Assembly (NCBI RefSeq): GCF_014202695.1 | Contig: NZ_JACHHH010000007.1 | Coordinates: 62,001 to 126,000 of the forward strand | DNA from: Oribacterium sinus | GTDB lineage: Bacteria; Bacillota; Clostridia; Lachnospirales; Lachnospiraceae | DNA: 64,000 bases | Reading direction: 5' to 3' | In this document: positions 36,501 through 46,185 of the stretch, piece after piece | Position numbering within the stretch: the first letter of the stretch is position 1 | How the letters are laid out: each line of letters starts with the position of its first letter | Program-made: the position numbers and the translations under genes | Notes under the pieces: generated by a model | The model's input: the letters and a program-made list of their open reading frames with translations, nothing else | What the model was told of the DNA's origin: nothing | Databases searched by the model: none

Positions 36501-37091
36501 TCTGGTTCCCTCATAGAAGGTTCCCTCAGAAAAGCTTGCCAGTACAGTAATATCCTTACTGTAGGAAGCCTCAAAAGAACCGGCGTCCATATACTCCGGC
36601 TTTTCCTCCTGCTTAGCTTCTTCCGATGACAAACTAGCCTTCTCTTCCAAAGAAGACTCCTCAGTCTTTGCTTCCGAAGGAGCAGTCTTATTCTCCTCTT
36701 CTGATACTAGCTCTTCTTTCTTTTCCTTTTTTCCCTCTGATGCGGATCCTTCCTTCTCTAAGGCAGTTTCTTCCAAAGAAGTCTTTCTCTCCCCCGTCTT
36801 CTCTTCCGAAGAAAGGACAGCTTCCTTCTCTTCCGCCCTTTCTCTTAGACTTTCATAGGATTTTTCTTCCGTAGCAAGAGCGATACGTTCTACCGTTTCT
36901 CCAGCAATTTCTTCCGCATAGCTCACGCTTTGCAAATTTCCCACAAGCATCAAAAAGCTGAGGAAATAAGCCATACCCTTCTTGGCAAAGCCTCCTCTTT
37001 GACGTCTTTTGGAAAAATTCCTACGGGTTAAGGTATCCCTTCCTCTTCCCATAGCTTCCGCATTCTCCTGCTTTCTCATTTTGTACCCCAT
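30588..37091 (-). CDS. Giant pilin/adhesin-like surface protein with Spy0128-type isopeptide domains (copy 2)
   Basis: 2167 residues, same plan as the protein at 23772: identical long leader and signal core (FLSFLMLVGNLQSVSYA), a Glu/Lys/Ser-rich segment that differs strongly in sequence, the conserved KHFSPI region, a long beta-rich middle, three Lys/Glu/Asn isopeptide domains (VKKILEV..YTYKINE..FVNVF; VQKFLSA..YEYTVTES..YTNVF; LGKKISG..YVYTVEE..FDNLY), a Pro/Gly linker, charged helices, KVNTADASH, membrane helix and basic tail. Both ends are almost identical to copy 1 at the DNA level while the middle has diverged widely. A short insertion near 30585-30610 gives this copy a different end (LKKKR instead of LKPKS). 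Expected to sit on the cell surface. Confidence 0.85.
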   Translation of the reverse strand: MGYKMRKQENAEAMGRGRDTLTRRNFSKRRQRGGFAKKGMAYFLSFLMLVGNLQSVSYAEEIAGETVERIALATEEKSYESLRERAEEKEAVLSSEEKTGERKTSLEETALEKEGSASEGKKEKKEELVSEEENKTAPSEAKTEESSLEEKASLSSEEAKQEEKPEYMDAGSFEASYSKDITVLASFSEGTFYEGTRMKVVPVDSESILEEAKALSLKDYKKKNPGEEAEVEVLEAIDISFYREVNGVEKEVQPKNGKKVELRLQKSKKIKDALEKTEENLKEDQEEDLEEELQIVHLSENHPGEILSVKEEGEELLFSAKHFSPIILVRRTRDLGEEAVNHEFKAFWTEAPNAPRFGTTIPNGHTYTDGSNGVMREQRDLKIIPPDSSSNGTDTTTLGIELTLKGNKNVSYDVGTVNIDVPARIFEGWDENEPDKISVYEKKEGNQHKLQPSMATGLLEAPNTNTQSSFNYTIIKKNVPGKDKPEDYLRLTNYRAVNGGFTFKADIAYNLTPSMLKVKHDYAKGVGVYDNKFPVSLNIDHSDNNLDVKQDVPLSVHVETKVEPTSFNFKHGEADMKQGIFFSWDPSWGTTTDNPGEYFYGVWYLRVDRARASSQAFDYTFHTLDPADSDGGILVGAKKLPTNAAWNVYYNKSDIENHARNGYADIAKFMGPGENPPATKPFLENPINRSYVGIPKDPSVENLPTHQPYVAALNYANDKYNSQLYALLYKYPMSKLQEAKDKGIDLTTDGLDISNKVGFTETWADGYVRKGEAEAAPMKVLLRSSGPGDFLLKKYNTVDRQIYLGVFGLQSIYKGGAAAPVVYSNWNESFTLSATYKAKDSSVNVSRDGSYTTSDTNVPGSGAILTDGKYKLFSVKPSQVNGKTLKEETNQDEFSSDSITNGDVYRGGVYELTEEDYHYSRIYLRDMKAYDVDYLGNQLVKFSGKASPRKKDSSYPPVQVMVKDKRYPGRGYFEYGRLSYNDHGGVIFTVTEPGATKKYTLRDNADISQTNQLDLEAAFGDNIVGLQFKQDSPYYKTNFDASFTIKVTPQPAMRTFIADTMAKGDGYNMNFLAGGAVGEVRQLGTAIIDKRAGKYLAEIGYGLEPLNITSELVKQNKPYVDHPERSEQSMDVIAWGFNWGIFPTSLQEDEYTKPYVLKSGIIYDLLPAGTYVDERSIVLGTWDAADTPPESKKFVKGKDYTVEFKKNWKGSGQTMMIIKLTIPDDAEHRFWNKQYNRSGWKLNYTLWNPYTNIVDRGRTAKNTLGFVNTDKDTIWNPNYNPKLANPGNNADKIKYYEELALNALNSSNDKYTTSVTELNMPYGPVTVLEARFSNTVSTEIDPRYLSANVSYMGDPYTHRLMYQASDNSRTTDLVIYDILGEKKDRNGDFNGVDINSLLSKRSFDKDNADNSDTLKPRVFYSYEIPTEAKRDLGKAFHDPDYNSDTNPNNPRNTGTSIWHEWNYEDETQNVGVEKDKIVALAFDLRTTKDKKPFILDKKGLLIANVNMLAHTDMDKIPVVNTNLAYRVATLFPGNDIPQNVAPDIVEGSSSHKLVEPVVFKLPVKKILEVPKELATQAPDIRGKFTFTISGENGAPLLDEKGNPITTVLKNPDKDGGTVEFGNIRLMRPGTYTYKINEHGRNVDGLTSEDMGDKFITITVTDPDHKKMVSDLRFDNGNPLSFVNVFGEEIIEPEIKVQKFLSATAGIKKPDISDAFTFTLKSKNGAPMPLEAGGSDSLSKTNPDAIGGEVNFGKVKIAAVGDYEYTVTESGLFPGVNNDPRATRNVTIKVRRLDGKLYALVGGDDFNYTNVFTPTPAQGQVELGKKISGRKPSQADPFRFVLRTETMEISSNSVYWSDKREDPSFDENEILLNNGKGNDTFEEYLDPDNNVIRNKKIVSNSDLEEGVLYGSSGLITEVKPSLRSMPKGLFQPMPEGSQSETEMVVIAGEGHTEFAPITFHVPGKYVYTVEELKDGLRGYTYDKSLYKVVFTVSQLAENKEDLVVTRKIYKDGVEVSEILFDNLYNPRNPGGGGGGTPRRPSFPAPNTPGGPGEPPVEPEKPTLPEDPKTPTSDNGNNVPPSPTVPRTIEEIQKRIGEILGAGRKRPLTPEEEAELKRLGEVLGALRRAQSRKVNTADASHLLWYAFASALSFSLLSIYYFLRKLKKKR

Positions 37092-37358
37092 GTCACACTC
37101 CTTTATGACTCTATTCTTCCCACTTGGAAGCTTCTTCTAAACGACGCCTTAAACGGGATCTTGCACACACTAGGCGGGCAATACTCCATAAAAATAACTT
37201 TTAAGGCAATCGTCTTGAACAAAAAAACTGATAGGACTGCCTATTGTAGGGGAAGTCCTATCAGTTTGTCGACAAATAATTATTATCCTATTATCTGTTT
37301 ATGCAAAATTCATTTATGGCATAATAATTTCTTTGAGAATCTAAAAAAATCAATAGTT
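37092..37358 (-). repeat. 267-bp leader repeat, copy 2
   Basis: Second copy of the leader repeat described at 30279-30545. It ends in CAATAGTT (37351-37358), shared with 23749-23756 and 30538-30545. Only about 40 bp separate it from the end of the interrupted third gene. Confidence 0.9.
37221..37265 (-). terminator. Strong hairpin with T-run in leader repeat copy 2
   Basis: Same 12-bp stem and T-run as at 30408-30452, shifted by 6813 bp. Likely terminator of the interrupted gene at 37401. Confidence 0.85.
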
Positions 37359-37400
37359 TTCAAAGTTTTTTATAGGGATTTTTTTGAAGAGTCTTCTTTC

Positions 37401-40400
37401 TTATCTTCTCTTCTTTCTTCTAAGCAGAGAACATCCACTGTATCCGCCCAGGCATAAAGCACTCAAGATAAATCCCCATGCCAAGAGCTTTAGATTTTTT
37501 GTATCTCCTGTGGATACCTGTCTGGAGAGAAGTTTTTCTTCTTCTCGAATACCGCTAAGCACTTCTCCCAGTTCCTTTAATTCCTGCTTTTCTTCCTCTG
37601 TTAAAGGCCGAGTCTGTCCAAGAATCTCTCCAATTCTTTTTTCGACTTTTTCTCTTCTTTCTCTCAGCACCCGTCTTCTTCCGGCAAGTTCTGCAGGAGG
37701 AATATTTCCGACGGTTACCGTTTTCGGTGTTTCCGGATTGGGAGGTAGCACAGGACTAACAGGAGGAAGCTCTTCTCCAGGCGGAGTTTCCGGTATTGAA
37801 GGAGGATTTGGATTATCCTTTGGCACCGGCTCCGTAGGCTTCTTGGGCTCTTCCTTCTTAGGACTTTCCTATGGACTTGGTCTATCCTTCTTAGGCTTTT
37901 CCCTATTGGAGCTCGGGGTCTTAGGCTCTTCCTTCGGTGTTTGCGGCGGTGTCTTCGGCTCCTCCTTCGGTTTCGGCAGATCCTTCTCACTATAATGATT
38001 CGTAAAGCTTAGCTCCGTTTCCCCATCATAGCTTATTTCCGCACTTAATTTTGTATAGTTTGGCGCATCTACCTTAACCTCTACCGTTAGTGCTTTTTCC
38101 GATACAGGGTCATTGCTAACCCCCGGAAAAGCTCCGCTTTCCTTTACAGTATAATGATAGGTTCCCGGCCGGTAGAAGGTTATTTTCGGAAAATGAAATT
38201 CTCCTCCCATATCCTCCGGATTTTTCACGGTATTTAAAATCGCATTTCCCTCCTCGTCTATCATAGGCGCATTTCCCACCGGCTTTAAGCTAAAGCTGAA
38301 GGCTCCCTTTGCTTTGATATCTGCATTTCCGGCATCTTTGCTGATATGTTTTTGTCCCTTGATTTCCACGCTGATTGGCGGAAGAATCCTATGCTTACTA
38401 ATGTCAGTTTTATCGGTAGCTTGAGAAGTATTGTTCGGCTGGTCTCCTGTAAAAGTACGGTGAATTGTGATTGCCGTATTGGTATTCTCCACACTAAACT
38501 TCCGCTTTTCTGTGGATGCATTCATGTGAACATAAATGCTGATAGCACTTTGTCCCGGAAGATAAAAGGGCATACCGGTCTTGGTCTTTCGTACATCCAC
38601 CGCAATAGCTACAATACTTTTCTTGTCCACAGGATGATTTTCAGGGTCATATTTGGTCCAGATACTGCTGTCATCCACATTGAGATTCGATACATCCGGC
38701 TTTACCGTAGCATAATAAACTACCGGTGCTGCAGTATCTTTGTTATTGGCATTGTGGGCATCGTAGGTTTTCTTTCTTAAAAGGGCAGGGAAATCCACAT
38801 AGTCAAAGTCTCCATTCCTTTCCTCCTCTGTTCCCAGAATATCATATAATACATAATCTGCCGTCTTGGAATTGGGAGCGGTACTGTACATTAATTTATG
38901 CACATAGGGGTCTCCTGCATAGGAAACATTTTGCGGAATATACTCCTTCTTGATTTCCGTACTGATACGGTTTACAAATCCGGCGGATACTGCGGTAGGA
39001 ATGTTATAGTCCACATTGGCTTCCGTATACAAGATTCCCTGTTTCTCCGAAGTGGAAGTTCCCATCACGGATTTAAAATACTGCTTATTCTCATAATTTG
39101 CCGTAGCAAAATTGTCTGTTGTCAAATTCGTCGTGCTCTTATGTTTGGGAGTCTCATCCACAAAGCCTACATTATTCTTGGGGTTGGCACCATTATCAAT
39201 AATACTGCTATAGGTATTTTCCAGCTTATACTGCACACGTACACCGTTTCTGGTCAGTACACCGCCGGTAAACCAATCGGCTTTTCCCGGTCTTTTAAAG
39301 CGGATTTTCATCATGGTTTGTCCGGAGTCTTCCCAGTTTGGAATAAATTCCACGGTATAGTCTTTTCCTTTTTCATAGCGTGTTCCCGAAGTCGGTAGGG
39401 CATCCGTGTAGCTATAGTCTCCCATCTCTATACTATCCGGGACAACATTCGTATCGAAGGGCAGTAAATCATAAAAGCTACCCTCTGTAATTTTATAGGC
39501 ATTGAGATAAGCAGCATAAGAATTATTGATACTCATATCATTATATGCCGTGAAAGTAACGGTTCTTCTTTGCCTTCCCGTTGCCGGATCATCCTCCACA
39601 GTACCTATACTTTTCTTTTCCAGCACACTTTGATAATTTGCCGGACTCAGTTGGTAGCCTACCTTATTCCAAAACTCTCCTACCTGATTTTTTACAATCT
39701 CCGTGTCTCCAATGGACAATTTTCCTTCCGCAGGTGCGGCAATAAAACTGTTCTTCTTATTTTGAAGGTCCTTCTCCAGCCTTTGCTTCATGGCCTCCGT
39801 GGGGTGAAGACGAAGATTTACTCTTGTAGTAAAACCGGTCTCATAGAAGGAGCTGGAGTTTTTAAAGCGAATCTCCTTGATTCCCTCCGGAAAGGACACG
39901 GGTTTCTGCACAGTAGCATCCTGTTCCACTCCGGATACACTGCGGAATTTTTTGTATCCCGCTGCATTCAGATAAAGCTCTCCAAGCTTTTCTTCACTTC
40001 CCCCCTTCTTCTTACCGTAAACCTCAATGGGGGCAAAGCGGGAATAGGCGTTGCTGGGATTTACGGCTTTTTCATTACTGTAGCCGTTAAACTCCACATC
40101 ATAGGCGGTATAGTCCGCCAGATAAAAGGACTCATAGGAATAGTCATCTTCTGACAGCACATAAGGATCTCCCCCTGTAGAAGGATAGCTTAGTACTCCG
40201 GCGCTTTCCGTGGGCTTTCCGTCACTGCTGCTAATATTGTCCATGCTAAAGAGGGTATATCTTCCCCCATCGGAAATCTCCGCCTTGGAACCGTGGGCAG
40301 TAGTATAGGCCGTATGATCTCCATTCCATGTGATTTCACTATCCTTTAAATGGGTACCTGCAAAAAGACTGTAGGAAAGACTCACCGGAGTTCCCTCCGC

Positions 40401-42989
40401 CAAAAGAGTCTGCATTCCCTTAATCAACTGGGTATTGGTATCGGTTGGCTGACCGGTATATTTATCTAAACGAGCTACTCCCCCAATATTTTTTCGTACA
40501 TATACTTCCAGTTCTGCAGTACTTTCCGCCTTGGGTGTTCCGTTATATCCGTCCTGCCAAATATCCTGTACAGAAAAAGTACTTTTGTACTTTAGTGGAT
40601 GAGTTTCCAAATCCTGCCCGCTACTCTGTGCTGCTGTAATATCCGTTTTGGGATAGCGATAAAGAAAGGCATAAAAAGCGGTATTTCTATAGCCTCCATC
40701 ATCATAGCTGGCATATTCTTTATAATCCAGGTTTTTATTTTTGTATTCCGTCTTATATTCCGGAGCAATAAAAATGCTTGTCTTTCCCATAGGATTCTCT
40801 AAACGAGGCAAACTGGGCGTCGCTACACCCATTTCTGTGGCAATATCCTTGGGACTGTTCCCTATTTTGCCAATCATTTGGTTCGGATTAAATAAAGCAT
40901 CAAATTCTCCGTCCTGAGGATAACGCTTTACCCCGATTAATTGCCCGGAAGAGATAGCCCCTGAACCGGCTACCGGAGCCGATGTGGATGTAATATCCGG
41001 CACAAAGGATAGTGCCTGGGTACTCCACTTGGCACGATCCGCTCTTCCATAAAAGAGGCCGTAAAAATAATTATCCGCATCCGCAGGCCTCGGTCCCCAT
41101 GTGGGATCCCATTGGAAATAAACGGATTTGGGCGCATCGAACTTCTTCGCCTCCCTTAGCTCCACCGTGCTGGGATTTACTTTGGATTCCACCCTGATTC
41201 TCAGTTTTCGTTCTATACTGGCATCATGGGGGCCGGTAAAACTTCCATCCATGTCCTGATCGACTTCCAAGAATACAGGAAATTCCAGCTCATAAACACC
41301 CTTTTCTCCCGAAGTACTGTCGTGGGTATAATCTAATAAGGTGGGCGTAAAATTATAGGAAAAAATAGCCCCCAGGGAGTTTGCAGGACCTCTGGCATCC
41401 GTGTTACTGACTTTAATATAAGGTACCGCTACTCCGTTTACCATTTTGGTAATGCCGACTTTTGTATAATTACTTCTGTTCTTTGAAACCCCCGGCGCTT
41501 CCACAATATCTCCCGGATTAAATTGGGAAATTAAGCTTCTGCTGTTTTGGTCCTCCGCCACCTGATCCGTTCCGTCTTTTCCTTTAAAAATCGCTGCGGG
41601 AAGATAAATGTTGATAGAACCTGTAGGATAATCCTGGGGCGCTCCCGCCCCTCCGATAAAATTCACCATATAGCTGATTCCTATGGTCATGTTGTAATTT
41701 TTTTTCGGCTTAATCAGCATAGACTTTTTTGTGTCTTCATCAGCAGGATTATAATCGGAGTTAATATAGCTGATGGAATCATTTTGGTTAGCAGTAGCAT
41801 TAACACTCCAAAAGGCATGGAACTTGATATTGTTATTGTTTCCTTCTGTAGGAACATCTCTCCTTCTTCTGGTACGTACTACTGCATAGGGACTGAAACG
41901 TTTTCCTTGAAAACGGATTCCTTCCCCCTCTTCCTGAGAATCCAAATACTCTACACCCTTCTGCTCATCAAAATGCAGAACCTGTAATTTTGTTTCCCCT
42001 GTCTGAGAAGAATCCAATCCCAAGCTACTATCCGATTCCTCTCTTGCTTCATCCTCAGCTTCCGGCTCTACTTCTGTAGTTGTTTCCCTGCCTTCTTTTT
42101 TCTCTAATGAGGATTCTTCCAGTGTAATCTCTACGGCTTTTCCTTTTTTCGGCTGAACCTCGATCTTCTTGCCGTCCTCGTTTAAAACATAAAAAGAAAT
42201 ATCCACAGCGGAAAGAGAGTCTATCTCCCAGCCTTCTTCCTTCTGCTTTTCTTTATTCTTTCCGGCTTTTTTTCTATCTTCTTTCAGATGATTTCCGGCA
42301 TCTTGTAGCTTAGCTCTTTGCAAAGCCTTCTCTTTCATTTCCTCTAAAAGACTTTCCTCCTTGATGTCCCTTACTTCCATCTGTACCTCTAAAGGGAAGG
42401 TAGACTCCGGATATTTTGCCGTAATCAGAACGCCGGCTTCACTAAGCCCTTCTATTTCTGTCTCTTCAGAGTTCAAAATAAATTTTGCAGCTTTTTTTGT
42501 TCCTTCTAAAGAATCCGTCACGGAAGAATCTCCCTCTTTTGAAGAAGATTCCATTGTAATAGCTTCCGTTGAAGAGGCTTCGTATGAAGAGGCTTCTACA
42601 GGAGAACTACCTGTTACAGAGCTTTCTATTGTAGCGCTTTCTATTGGAGAGCTTTCTATTGGGGAACTTTCCGGTGAAGACTCTTCCAATGAAGTGCTTT
42701 CTGTTGAAGCTGTCTCTTTAGGTGAAGCTTTCTCGAAAGAAATAGCTTCCTTCTGATTTTCCGACTCTGTTTCCTTGACTTGCAGCGGCGACGCAGATAC
42801 CTCCTCCGCAAAGCTTACTGTTTCTAATTGACCGGCAGCTAAAAGCATAGCCAAAAAGAAGGCAAAAAGTCGTTTCCCTACTCTTCTCCCTTTCTTAAAA
42901 ACCGGGATTTGTCCTCGAAATCCCTGTTTTTCCCGCCATTTTTCTTTGTCTGCGCCTAAACCGTTTCTACTCGCACTTTCCTGCATCAT
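37401..42989 (-). pseudogene. Third giant surface protein, interrupted by an in-frame TAG
   Basis: From the ATG at 42989 (AGGAG six bases before; a longer frame to 43085 lacks a site) the frame encodes about 1706 residues to a TAG at 37869-37871. The same frame then continues intact for 155 more codons to a TAA at 37401. The first part has a signal peptide (FAFFLAMLLAAGQLETVSFA), a Ser/Glu-rich segment, the KRFSPYAV region, a beta-rich middle and one Spy0128-like domain (KGQKHIS, YHYTVKES, FTNHY). The codons after the TAG supply the rest of the Pro-rich linker, the charged helices, QVSTGD, a membrane helix and RRKKRR. Without read-through the product would be secreted unanchored. Either a recent nonsense mutation, a sequencing error, or a regulated stop. 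Confidence 0.75.
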
Positions 42990-43206
42990 TGTAGACTCCT
43001 TTTCCTCCAAAAAAAGAAAGGGTATCTTCCTCAACTCTTTCTTCCTTCTTATTCTTAACCTTAGATTTATCGACTCAATTTCCACTTTTTAAAAGGATTA
43101 TCCGAAAATAAAATAAAACAAATATTTTTTTCAAAATTTTTTGTTTTATTTTTAAAATCAATAGTGTTTATGTTTTCCTGTCTATATTTTTCTCAATTTC
43201 CTATAC

Positions 43207-43253
43207 AAAAAATAGAGCATAGAGTAGAGGCAATAATGCCCTTCTCTATGCTC
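43207..43253 (-). terminator. Terminator of the chemoreceptor gene
   Basis: GAGCATAGAG (43215-43224) pairs with CTCTATGCTC (43244-43253), with an inner GGCA/TGCC stem; T-run follows on the minus strand. Confidence 0.85.
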
Positions 43254-43302
43254 CATTTTATAATCTTAAGCTAAAGCTTATGTCGATAAACAGAACCCTC
43301 TA

Positions 43303-45543
43303 TTATCTAACCTTAAACTTATCTACAAGGTCATTCATCAGGTTAGCCTGAGCGGATAATTCCTCTGCTGTTGCTGCACTTTCCTCTGCTGTTGCGGAGT
43401 TCTCCTGCACTACAGCGGAGATTTCCTGAAGACCGTCACTCAAGCGACTAACGCCTGTGGATTCCTCTTCGGAAGCCTTGGAAATTTCTCCGATTAAATC
43501 ATTCACCTGGTTTGTACTCTCGGATACGGAATGCAAAGCTTCCGCAGTTTCCTCGGTGAACTTAGCACCCTTCTGTACTGCACCGATGGTCTCTTCAATC
43601 AGAAGAGAAGTATTCTGAGCCGCTTCCTGAGACTTCTTAGCCAGGTTTCCGACTTCATCCGCAACTACCGCAAAGCCCTTTCCTGCCTCTCCTGCTCTTG
43701 CCGCCTCGATAGCTGCATTTAAGGAAAGGATATTGGTCTGGAAAGCGATATCATCGATGGTCTTAATAATCTTACTGATTTCCTTAGACTTCTCGGTGAT
43801 TTCTTCCATAGCGCCCTGCATATCAGTCATCTTCTGGTTACTGGTTTCCACATGAGAACCGCTGACAACACCAAGCTGCTGTGCCTTTTCCGCCTGCTTT
43901 GTAGTATGACGAATCTGCTCTGTAATATCTTCCATAGTCTTGGAAAGCTCTGCAATGGAAGAAGCCTGCTTGGTAGTACCCTCGGAAATTCTCTGGGCCA
44001 TGCTGCTTACCTGTTCTGCACTGCTGCTTACTTCGGAAGAAGAAGTGTGTACGTTCTTCAAGGTACTGTTCAAGCTTGTGGAAATTTCCTGTAAAGAGTT
44101 CAAGATTGGACGGAAATCTCCCTTATAGTTCTCATCTTCTTTGATTTCAGATCCGAAATCTCCCTGAGCAAATGCTCCAAGCTTCGCCTGTAAATCGGAT
44201 ACCACATAGGTCAAACGCTTTACGATATTGTTAAAGCTCTTTACCAGACGACCGATTTCATCTTCTTGGGCATAGGAAACCTTAATGTCGAAGTTACCCT
44301 CTGCCAACTTGTCACTTTCCTCTGCCAGCTTTCCAAGAGGACTAAGAGACTTCTTCAGTGCTGTGAAAAGAATTACCTGTAAAAGAATAAACAAAACAAC
44401 TTCTGCAACAGCCAAAGCAACAAAGAGCTGGTTCTTACCCTGGTTGTAAAGGTCTAAGCTCATTGCGGACTGCACATACCAGTCTGTTCCATAGATGGTG
44501 AGCGGTGCAAAGTAACGAATACGGTGACTGTCCTTAACGTGGAAGATACTCTCTCCGTCAAACTTGCTCTGGATGTCATTCTTAAAGGTCTCTTCTCCAA
44601 CATATTCTGCAAGATTCTTTCCTACCGCATCAGGATTGGAGCTAAATACGAACTTACCATCCTTATTGATAACATCAAAGAAGGTCTTAGCACCCTCTCC
44701 GGACTTATCTTGTCCCAGAGAATCAAACATCTTAACATTTAAGTCTACTACTACCGTTCCCATAAACTGGTCATTATGAAGGATAGGTACAACCAATACG
44801 AAGATGGTCTCTCCGGTAATAGAGGATACGAAGGGGTCTACAACATGACTGACTTTTTCCTGAGAAGCTTTGGTATAATATTCTTCCGCTCCGTTTCCAT
44901 AGAACTTGTAGTCCAGGAACTTGTAGAAACGCTTGTTCTCATCTCCGTTATCTCTTCCTAAATACATAGCGTATTCCGGCTCACCCTGCTGGAACGCATT
45001 TGGCTCGAAGAAAACGCCCGCACCCATAATGTGTTCATCATGACGAATCATTTCCCAGACAGAATCCAGTAAATATTTTTCTTCAAAGGATCTTCTTTCA
45101 CTTAAGTGAACGGTGTCTTTTAAAAGACTGGGAACTGTTGCCGCACCGTTATCGGTTTCGTTATACATTTCATCCAAGTGTTCGCTGATTGCTCTTGCAG
45201 TGTTCTCCGCTAAAGTAATGGACTTTCTGGCTTTTTCCACATTCATCGCTGTAGTGGAAAGTAAGTAATCCTGATTAATCTTATCGAAGGATTTTCCTAC
45301 CGCACTTAGCAGAGCAATATTTGCCAGCACAAAGACTACCAACATGGATACGCAAACCAATGCAGAAATTCTTCCTGCCAGGCTGCTTCTCTTTTTACCC
45401 TTTACAGCCTTTGCCTTCTGTCCCGGCTTAACTCCCGGAGCTTTCTTAAAAGCCTTGGAGCCCGGCTTTTCCTGGCCCCCGCCTGCCTGTGTCTTAACAG
45501 CAGCTTCCTTTGGGCTTAACCCGTTTTCCTGTGTGTTTTCCAT
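43303..45543 (-). CDS. Methyl-accepting chemotaxis protein
   Basis: 746 residues. An unusually long basic cytoplasmic head (1-55, rich in Lys, Pro, Gly) precedes the first membrane helix (about 57-79). The outer part (about 80-370) looks like a double Cache sensor ([38 protein letters not shown]). The second helix (about 374-398) leads to a HAMP linker ([22 protein letters not shown]), and the signalling hairpin tip [26 protein letters not shown] that contacts CheA/CheW is intact. It signals to the flagellar motor or another Che output; no che or flagellar gene lies in the window. A good SD (AAGGAGGA) and a terminator frame it as a single gene. Confidence 0.95.
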   Translation of the reverse strand: MENTQENGLSPKEAAVKTQAGGGQEKPGSKAFKKAPGVKPGQKAKAVKGKKRSSLAGRISALVCVSMLVVFVLANIALLSAVGKSFDKINQDYLLSTTAMNVEKARKSITLAENTARAISEHLDEMYNETDNGAATVPSLLKDTVHLSERRSFEEKYLLDSVWEMIRHDEHIMGAGVFFEPNAFQQGEPEYAMYLGRDNGDENKRFYKFLDYKFYGNGAEEYYTKASQEKVSHVVDPFVSSITGETIFVLVVPILHNDQFMGTVVVDLNVKMFDSLGQDKSGEGAKTFFDVINKDGKFVFSSNPDAVGKNLAEYVGEETFKNDIQSKFDGESIFHVKDSHRIRYFAPLTIYGTDWYVQSAMSLDLYNQGKNQLFVALAVAEVVLFILLQVILFTALKKSLSPLGKLAEESDKLAEGNFDIKVSYAQEDEIGRLVKSFNNIVKRLTYVVSDLQAKLGAFAQGDFGSEIKEDENYKGDFRPILNSLQEISTSLNSTLKNVHTSSSEVSSSAEQVSSMAQRISEGTTKQASSIAELSKTMEDITEQIRHTTKQAEKAQQLGVVSGSHVETSNQKMTDMQGAMEEITEKSKEISKIIKTIDDIAFQTNILSLNAAIEAARAGEAGKGFAVVADEVGNLAKKSQEAAQNTSLLIEETIGAVQKGAKFTEETAEALHSVSESTNQVNDLIGEISKASEEESTGVSRLSDGLQEISAVVQENSATAEESAATAEELSAQANLMNDLVDKFKVR

Positions 45544-45697
45544 TCTTCCTCCTTGAAATTGTCATTCCTCTATCTCAGGAAAATTCTCGTGAAATGGTAG
45601 GAGTTACTCTCCTCCATGATTCCGCTTTAATCAATATCGTCAGTTTGGAAGAATGTATTAGTGAATTTACGGAAATAAAAAAAGCTATCGTTAGCTC

Positions 45698-45836
45698 TAA
45701 TGCAGTATGGTCTGTAATTGGGGCACGCTCCCGCTAACCTCGCCTTCGTAGCAGTACTAACTTCAAGCTTCGCTTTGCTCGCTTTCAGTAAGTACTGACG
45801 GGCTCAAATTGCCCCATTACAGACCATACTGCATTA
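45698..45836. repeat. Conserved-core hairpin element, copy A
   Basis: The 21-bp outer arm 45698-45718 pairs perfectly with 45816-45836, continued after one bulged T by GGGGCA (45720-45725)/TGCCCC (45810-45815). Inside is the core shared with the copies at 51220 and 54636: GGGGCACGCTCCCGCTAACC plus TCGCC, and on the 3' side ACGGGCTCA(A/G)ATTGCCCC. An inner CAGTACT/AGTACTG stem follows. The outer arms differ between copies but stay complementary. Located between dnaJ and the chemoreceptor gene. Confidence 0.85.
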
Positions 45837-46109
45837 TTCGCTTTAACTTATGAATTTTAACAGTCCTTCACTTCGCCGGATTTCAGTAAGTGTCGTTGGC
45901 CTTATATTACCCCATTACAGACCATATTGCATTATTCGCTTCTCTTTTGAATTTCTACAGGCTTTCACATTGCCGGTTTTCAGTAAGTGCCGTTGGCCTC
46001 AGATTGCCCCTATTACAGACCATACTGCATTATTCGCTTCTCTTATGAATTTTTACAGGACTTTACTTCGCCGTTTTTCTGCAGGTGCGGTTAGACTCAG
46101 ACTCCTCCT
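45816..46109. repeat. Three degenerate 98-bp tandem repeats of the hairpin element's 3' half
   Basis: ATTACAGACCATA(C/T)TGCATT recurs at 45816, 45914 and 46012, an exact 98-bp period, each followed by ATTCGCTT and, later in the unit, TTTCAGTAAGTG-like and (G/A)CCCC motifs matching the 3' side of copy A. Divergence rises toward the dnaJ end. The rest of the 45544-46185 gap shows no gene. Confidence 0.8.
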
Positions 46110-46185
46110 GATTCAGTCCTATATGTTGAAAAGCCTTAATAGCCTCTCAAATACGCTTTTTTTATTTCTGTAAATTTCCCCGATC

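Noticed and set aside
23772-43085. LPxTG sorting signals in the giant surface proteins
   Set aside because: None of the three C-termini contains Leu-Pro-x-Thr-Gly; the matching position reads V-x-T-(A/G)-D.
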